A stretch of DNA of 17,190 bases, from positions 1 through 17,190 of the forward strand of contig JAIDNR010000213.1 of the NCBI GenBank assembly GCA_029063695.1, read 5' to 3'. Under the pieces are notes generated by a model. It was given only the letters and a program-made list of their open reading frames with translations, had not been told where the DNA came from and searched no databases. Of the stretch, positions 14,255 through 17,190 are shown one piece after another. Positions within the stretch are counted from its first letter, which is position 1. Each line of letters starts with the position of its first letter. Position numbers and translations under genes: made by a program. This DNA is from Ruminococcus sp. Lineage in GTDB: Bacteria > Bacillota > Clostridia > Oscillospirales > Ruminococcaceae.

Positions 14255-14827
14255 ATGAAAGAAAAAGAAAAAAATTGCAGCGAAGAAATTCCTGAAGAAG
14301 ATGTTCTTGTGGAAGAAACTGCCGAAGAAATTCAGGAAAGTGAATCTGCCGATGAGGAGGACGCTGTAAGCGAATATAATGATACCGCTGCTCAGTTCGC
14401 CGAAATGGAAGAGGAACTTTCAAGGGCAAAAAATGATTATATCAGACTTTTCGCTGAATATGACAACTACAGAAAGCGTACTGCCAAGGAAAAAACGGAA
14501 ACTTATTCAAATGCCTCTGCAAAGTGCATTGAAAATCTTCTGCCTGTAATTGACAGTTTTGAACGTTCTCTGGAAGCTGAATGCTCAGACGAAAATTTCA
14601 AGAACGGTCTGAATATGATTTTAAATCAGATTAAAGAATTTCTCAATAAAATGAATGTCACTGAAATTGATGCCATGGGTGCGGAATTCAATCCGAATTT
14701 CCATAATGCCATTCAGCAGCTCGCCGATACGGACTATGCCGCAAATCATGTGTGTGCTGTATATCAGAAAGGCTATATGATGGGTGATAAGCTTATCCGT
14801 CCCGCTATGGTTGCCGTGGCACAATAA
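14255..14827 (+). CDS. grpE: Nucleotide exchange factor GrpE
   Basis: GrpE is the co-chaperone that releases ADP from DnaK so that the folding cycle restarts. The 190-residue protein has a disordered, very acidic N-terminus (about 1-45). A long coiled-coil helix follows, with the family stretch DYIRLFAEYDNYRKRTAKEKTE at about 62-83. The C-terminal beta domain has EFNPNFHNAI and ends in the signature YMMGDKLIRPAMVAVAQ. The ATG at 14255 was chosen over one at 14198 inside hrcA, because AAAGGAG (14242-14248) sits 6 nt before it. It lies between hrcA and dnaK in the usual Firmicutes order. Confidence 0.97.
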   Translation: MKEKEKNCSEEIPEEDVLVEETAEEIQESESADEEDAVSEYNDTAAQFAEMEEELSRAKNDYIRLFAEYDNYRKRTAKEKTETYSNASAKCIENLLPVIDSFERSLEAECSDENFKNGLNMILNQIKEFLNKMNVTEIDAMGAEFNPNFHNAIQQLADTDYAANHVCAVYQKGYMMGDKLIRPAMVAVAQ

Positions 14828-14879
14828 ACAAGCATTAAAACATAAACAAATATATATTTTATTCATGGAGGAATATATC

Positions 14880-16730
14880 ATGGGAAAAATTATCGGTATT
14901 GATTTAGGTACAACAAACTCTTGCGTAGCTGTTACAGAAGGCGGTAACGCTGTAGTTATCCCCAACAATGAGGGTGCAAGAACAACTCCTTCCGTTGTTG
15001 CTTTCACCAACAACGGCGAACGTCTTGTTGGTCAGGTAGCTAAAAGACAGGCTATCACAAACCATGACAGAACAGTTTCTTCTATCAAGAGACATATGGG
15101 TTCTGACTATAAAGTTGCTATTGATGACAAGAAATACACCCCACAGGAAATCTCAGCTATGATTCTCCAGAATCTCAAGAAAGCTGCTGAAGATTATCTC
15201 GGTCAGCCTGTTACAGAAGCTGTTATCACTGTTCCTGCTTACTTTACAGACTCACAGAGACAGGCTACAAAAGATGCAGGTCAGATTGCAGGTCTTAATG
15301 TAAGACGTATCATCAACGAGCCTACGGCTGCTGCACTCTCCTATGGTATTGACAAGGAAGAAGACCAGACCGTTATGGTTTATGACCTCGGCGGCGGTAC
15401 TTTCGACGTATCTATCATTGAAATGGGTGAAGACGTTCAGCAGGTTCTTGCAACAGCAGGAAACAACCGTCTCGGCGGCGACGATTTCGACCAGCGTATA
15501 ATCGATTGGATTGTTTCCGAGTTCAAGAAAACAGAAGGCGTTGACCTCTCACAGGATAAAATGGCTGCTCAGAGACTTAAAGACGCTGCTGAAAAGGCAA
15601 AGATTGAACTTTCTTCAACAACAACTTCAAATATCAATATTCCTTTCATAACTGTTGATGCTACAGGTACTCCTAAGCACCTTGATTTGACGTTAACACA
15701 GGCTAAGTTCAATGAACTCACAGCAGACCTTGTGGAAGCTACAATGGGTCCTGTACGTCAGGCTCTCAGCGACAGCGGACTTTCAATTTCCGAAATCGAC
15801 AAGGTTCTCATGGTAGGCGGTTCATCAAGAATACCTGCCGTTCAGGAAGCTGTAAAGAAGCTCATCGGCAAAGAACCTTTCAAGGGAATCAATCCCGACG
15901 AATGCGTTGCACTCGGTGCTGCATATCAGGGCGGTATTCTCGGCGGTGAAGTTGAAAACGGTCTCCTTCTTCTTGATGTTACCCCGCTTTCTCTCGGTAT
16001 TGAGACAGCAGGCGGCGTATGCACAAAGATGATTGAGAGAAATACCACTATCCCGACAAAGAAATCACAGATTTTCTCAACCTATTCAGACAATCAGCCT
16101 GCCGTTGACATCAACGTGCTTCAGGGAGAACGTGAGTTTGCAAGAGACAACAAACAGCTCGGAACTTTCCGTCTCGACGGTATTGCTCCTGCTCCACGTG
16201 GAATCCCTCAGATTGAAGTTACTTTCGATATTGACAGAAATGGTATTGTTCACGTCTCCGCTAAGGATTTGGGTACAGGCAAGGAACAGAATATCTCTAT
16301 CACAGCTTCCACAAATATGTCCAAGGACGATATTGACAAGGCTGTAAAAGAGGCTGAACAGTTCGCAGCAGAGGATAAGAAACGCCGTGAGGAAGTTGAT
16401 ACAAAGAATGAGGCTGAAAATCTCGTATTCCAGTGCGAAAAAGCACTCACAGACTTCGGCGATAAGGTTTCCGCTGACGAAAAATCCGCTATTGAGCAGA
16501 AGTGTACAGCTCTCAAGTCTGCAATTTCAGCAAACAACAGCTCAGAAATAAAGTCTCTCAAAGAAGATTTGCAGAAGGCATTCTATGACCTTTCATCAAA
16601 GGTATATCAGCAGGCTGCTCCGAACGGTGCACAGGGTATAGACCCGTCACAGTTCACAGGAAATATGGGCGGTGAAGCTCCTTCAAATGACGACGGTGTT
16701 GTTGATGCTGATTTCACTGAGGTAAACTGA
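14880..16730 (+). CDS. dnaK: Molecular chaperone DnaK (Hsp70)
   Basis: DnaK is the ATP-driven Hsp70 chaperone that binds exposed hydrophobic segments. The 616-residue protein has the ATPase domain (about 1-360) with GIDLGTTNSC (6-15) and VYDLGGGTFDVSI (167-179), and the VGGSSRIPAV block. The linker LLLLDVTPLSLGIET, the substrate-binding beta domain and a helical lid follow, then the C-terminal VVDADFTEVN tail. It is shorter than E. coli DnaK (638 aa), as is usual in Gram-positives. The ATG at 14880 follows GGAGG (14867-14871) by 8 nt; an earlier in-frame start at 14784 lies inside grpE and is rejected. Codon use is more restricted than in nearby genes (for example many GCT and CTC), fitting high expression. 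Confidence 0.99.
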   Translation: MGKIIGIDLGTTNSCVAVTEGGNAVVIPNNEGARTTPSVVAFTNNGERLVGQVAKRQAITNHDRTVSSIKRHMGSDYKVAIDDKKYTPQEISAMILQNLKKAAEDYLGQPVTEAVITVPAYFTDSQRQATKDAGQIAGLNVRRIINEPTAAALSYGIDKEEDQTVMVYDLGGGTFDVSIIEMGEDVQQVLATAGNNRLGGDDFDQRIIDWIVSEFKKTEGVDLSQDKMAAQRLKDAAEKAKIELSSTTTSNINIPFITVDATGTPKHLDLTLTQAKFNELTADLVEATMGPVRQALSDSGLSISEIDKVLMVGGSSRIPAVQEAVKKLIGKEPFKGINPDECVALGAAYQGGILGGEVENGLLLLDVTPLSLGIETAGGVCTKMIERNTTIPTKKSQIFSTYSDNQPAVDINVLQGEREFARDNKQLGTFRLDGIAPAPRGIPQIEVTFDIDRNGIVHVSAKDLGTGKEQNISITASTNMSKDDIDKAVKEAEQFAAEDKKRREEVDTKNEAENLVFQCEKALTDFGDKVSADEKSAIEQKCTALKSAISANNSSEIKSLKEDLQKAFYDLSSKVYQQAAPNGAQGIDPSQFTGNMGGEAPSNDDGVVDADFTEVN

Positions 16731-16755
16731 TTTACAGGCAATCAAATAAATTATC

Positions 16756-16782
16756 ATCAGGGCGGAGTCAATTCGCCCTGAT
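16756..16782 (+). other. Perfect hairpin between dnaK and dnaJ
   Basis: ATCAGGGCG (16756-16764) and CGCCCTGAT (16774-16782) form a perfect 9-bp stem with a 9-nt loop, 25 bp after the dnaK stop. There is no T-run behind it, so it is not a standard terminator. It could be a partial terminator, an RNA-processing site or a stabiliser that sets dnaK above dnaJ. A TATAAT at 16788-16793 follows, but without a -35, so an internal dnaJ promoter is only a faint possibility. Confidence 0.7.
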
Positions 16783-16825
16783 TGGTGTATAATATGATAT
16801 AAATTCGGCAGACTGGAGAGTATAT

Positions 16826-17190
16826 ATGGCAGACAGTAAAAGAGATTACTATGAAGTTCTCGGCATTCAGAAAGGTGCATCAGAGGACGAAATAAAAAAG
16901 GCTTACAAGAAAAAAGCCAGAGAGTATCACCCCGATTTGCACCCAGATGACCCGTCATGCGAGGAAAAAATGAAAGAAGTTAATGAAGCTTATGAAGTTC
17001 TTTCAGATGCTGACAAGAAGTCACGATATGACCAGTTCGGTCATGCAGGTGTTGACCCGAGCTATAGCACAGGCGGAGGCGGCATGAGCGGTTTCGGCGG
17101 CATGAGCGGTTTCGGCGGAATGGGCGGTTTCGGAGATATGTGCTGTATTCTTGAAAGTAGTTTAGGCGGTTTAGGCGGCGGATTTTCAGG
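16826..17190 (+). CDS. dnaJ: Chaperone DnaJ (Hsp40), 5' part, cut by window end
   Basis: DnaJ delivers substrates to DnaK and stimulates its ATPase. Only the first 121 codons are present. The J domain (about 5-70) has the essential HPD at residues 35-37 (EYHPDLHPDD) and ends in DQFGHAG. A Gly/Phe-rich linker begins at about residue 80 and includes three tandem copies of a G-M-x-G-F-G unit. A TGGAGAG site lies about 5 nt before the ATG. It continues the hrcA-grpE-dnaK operon after a 95-bp gap with a hairpin. Cys107-Cys108 in the linker are unusual for the region. The zinc-finger and C-terminal domains would lie beyond the window. Confidence 0.96.
   Translation, partial: MADSKRDYYEVLGIQKGASEDEIKKAYKKKAREYHPDLHPDDPSCEEKMKEVNEAYEVLSDADKKSRYDQFGHAGVDPSYSTGGGGMSGFGGMSGFGGMGGFGDMCCILESSLGGLGGGFS
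17081..17134 (+). repeat. 18-bp in-frame tandem repeat in dnaJ
   Basis: Two identical 18-bp units (17081-17098 and 17099-17116) are followed by a diverged third copy (17117-17134). They encode GMSGFG, GMSGFG and GMGGFG in the flexible Gly/Phe region (residues 86-103). The near identity at DNA level suggests recent slippage duplication, and copy number may vary between strains. Confidence 0.85.

Noticed and set aside
14784..14879. Upstream start for dnaK inside grpE
   Set aside because: The conserved N-terminus MGKIIGIDLGTT begins at 14880 with a well-placed GGAGG; the extension is grpE read in another frame.

Overview
The window looks like one end of a draft contig from a low-to-moderate GC Gram-positive of the class Clostridia, most plausibly a Ruminococcus-like Oscillospiraceae. 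The reasons are a CIRCE-controlled hrcA-grpE-dnaK-dnaJ operon, spoVAD/spoVAE, strong Shine-Dalgarno sites, sigma-A promoters with 17-bp spacers and a GH43 plant-polysaccharide enzyme. The genus is inferred from the overall style of the proteins, not from a search.

Layout. Positions 1-66 are not chromosome: they match, with scattered errors, an Illumina P7/i7/Nextera transposase adapter. Positions 113-346 (minus strand) hold a gene-free but highly structured stretch with its own promoter and a textbook intrinsic terminator. I call it a candidate non-coding RNA of unresolved family; it is the most interesting item here. A tightly packed minus-strand cluster follows (5038 down to 472): a histidine-phosphatase-family protein, a DUF975-like membrane protein, an RluA-family pseudouridine synthase, luxS and a LysM/G5/M23 peptidase. 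An XRE-type regulator (5189-5911, plus) is divergent from it across an AT-rich promoter region.

Next come a minus-strand SseB-like hypothetical gene with a consensus promoter, then plus-strand spoVAD-spoVAE (dipicolinic-acid channel components) without spoVAC in front. A minus-strand Wzz-like membrane protein has its own promoter (7978-9495). A minus-strand operon glmM - small lipoprotein-like gene - GH43 glycosidase (12813 down to 9662) is expressed from a good promoter upstream of glmM.

The right end is the heat-shock operon. A sigma-A promoter is followed at once by a perfect CIRCE operator, then hrcA (repressor), grpE (nucleotide exchange factor), dnaK (Hsp70) and the start of dnaJ, which runs off the window. 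HrcA is expected to bind the CIRCE and repress its own operon. A perfect hairpin lies between dnaK and dnaJ.

Most genes are ordinary housekeeping or sporulation functions. The items worth a second look are the candidate ncRNA, the small VYGPP-motif lipoprotein between glmM and the GH43 gene, the spoVAC-less spoVA locus, and the adapter at the contig end.
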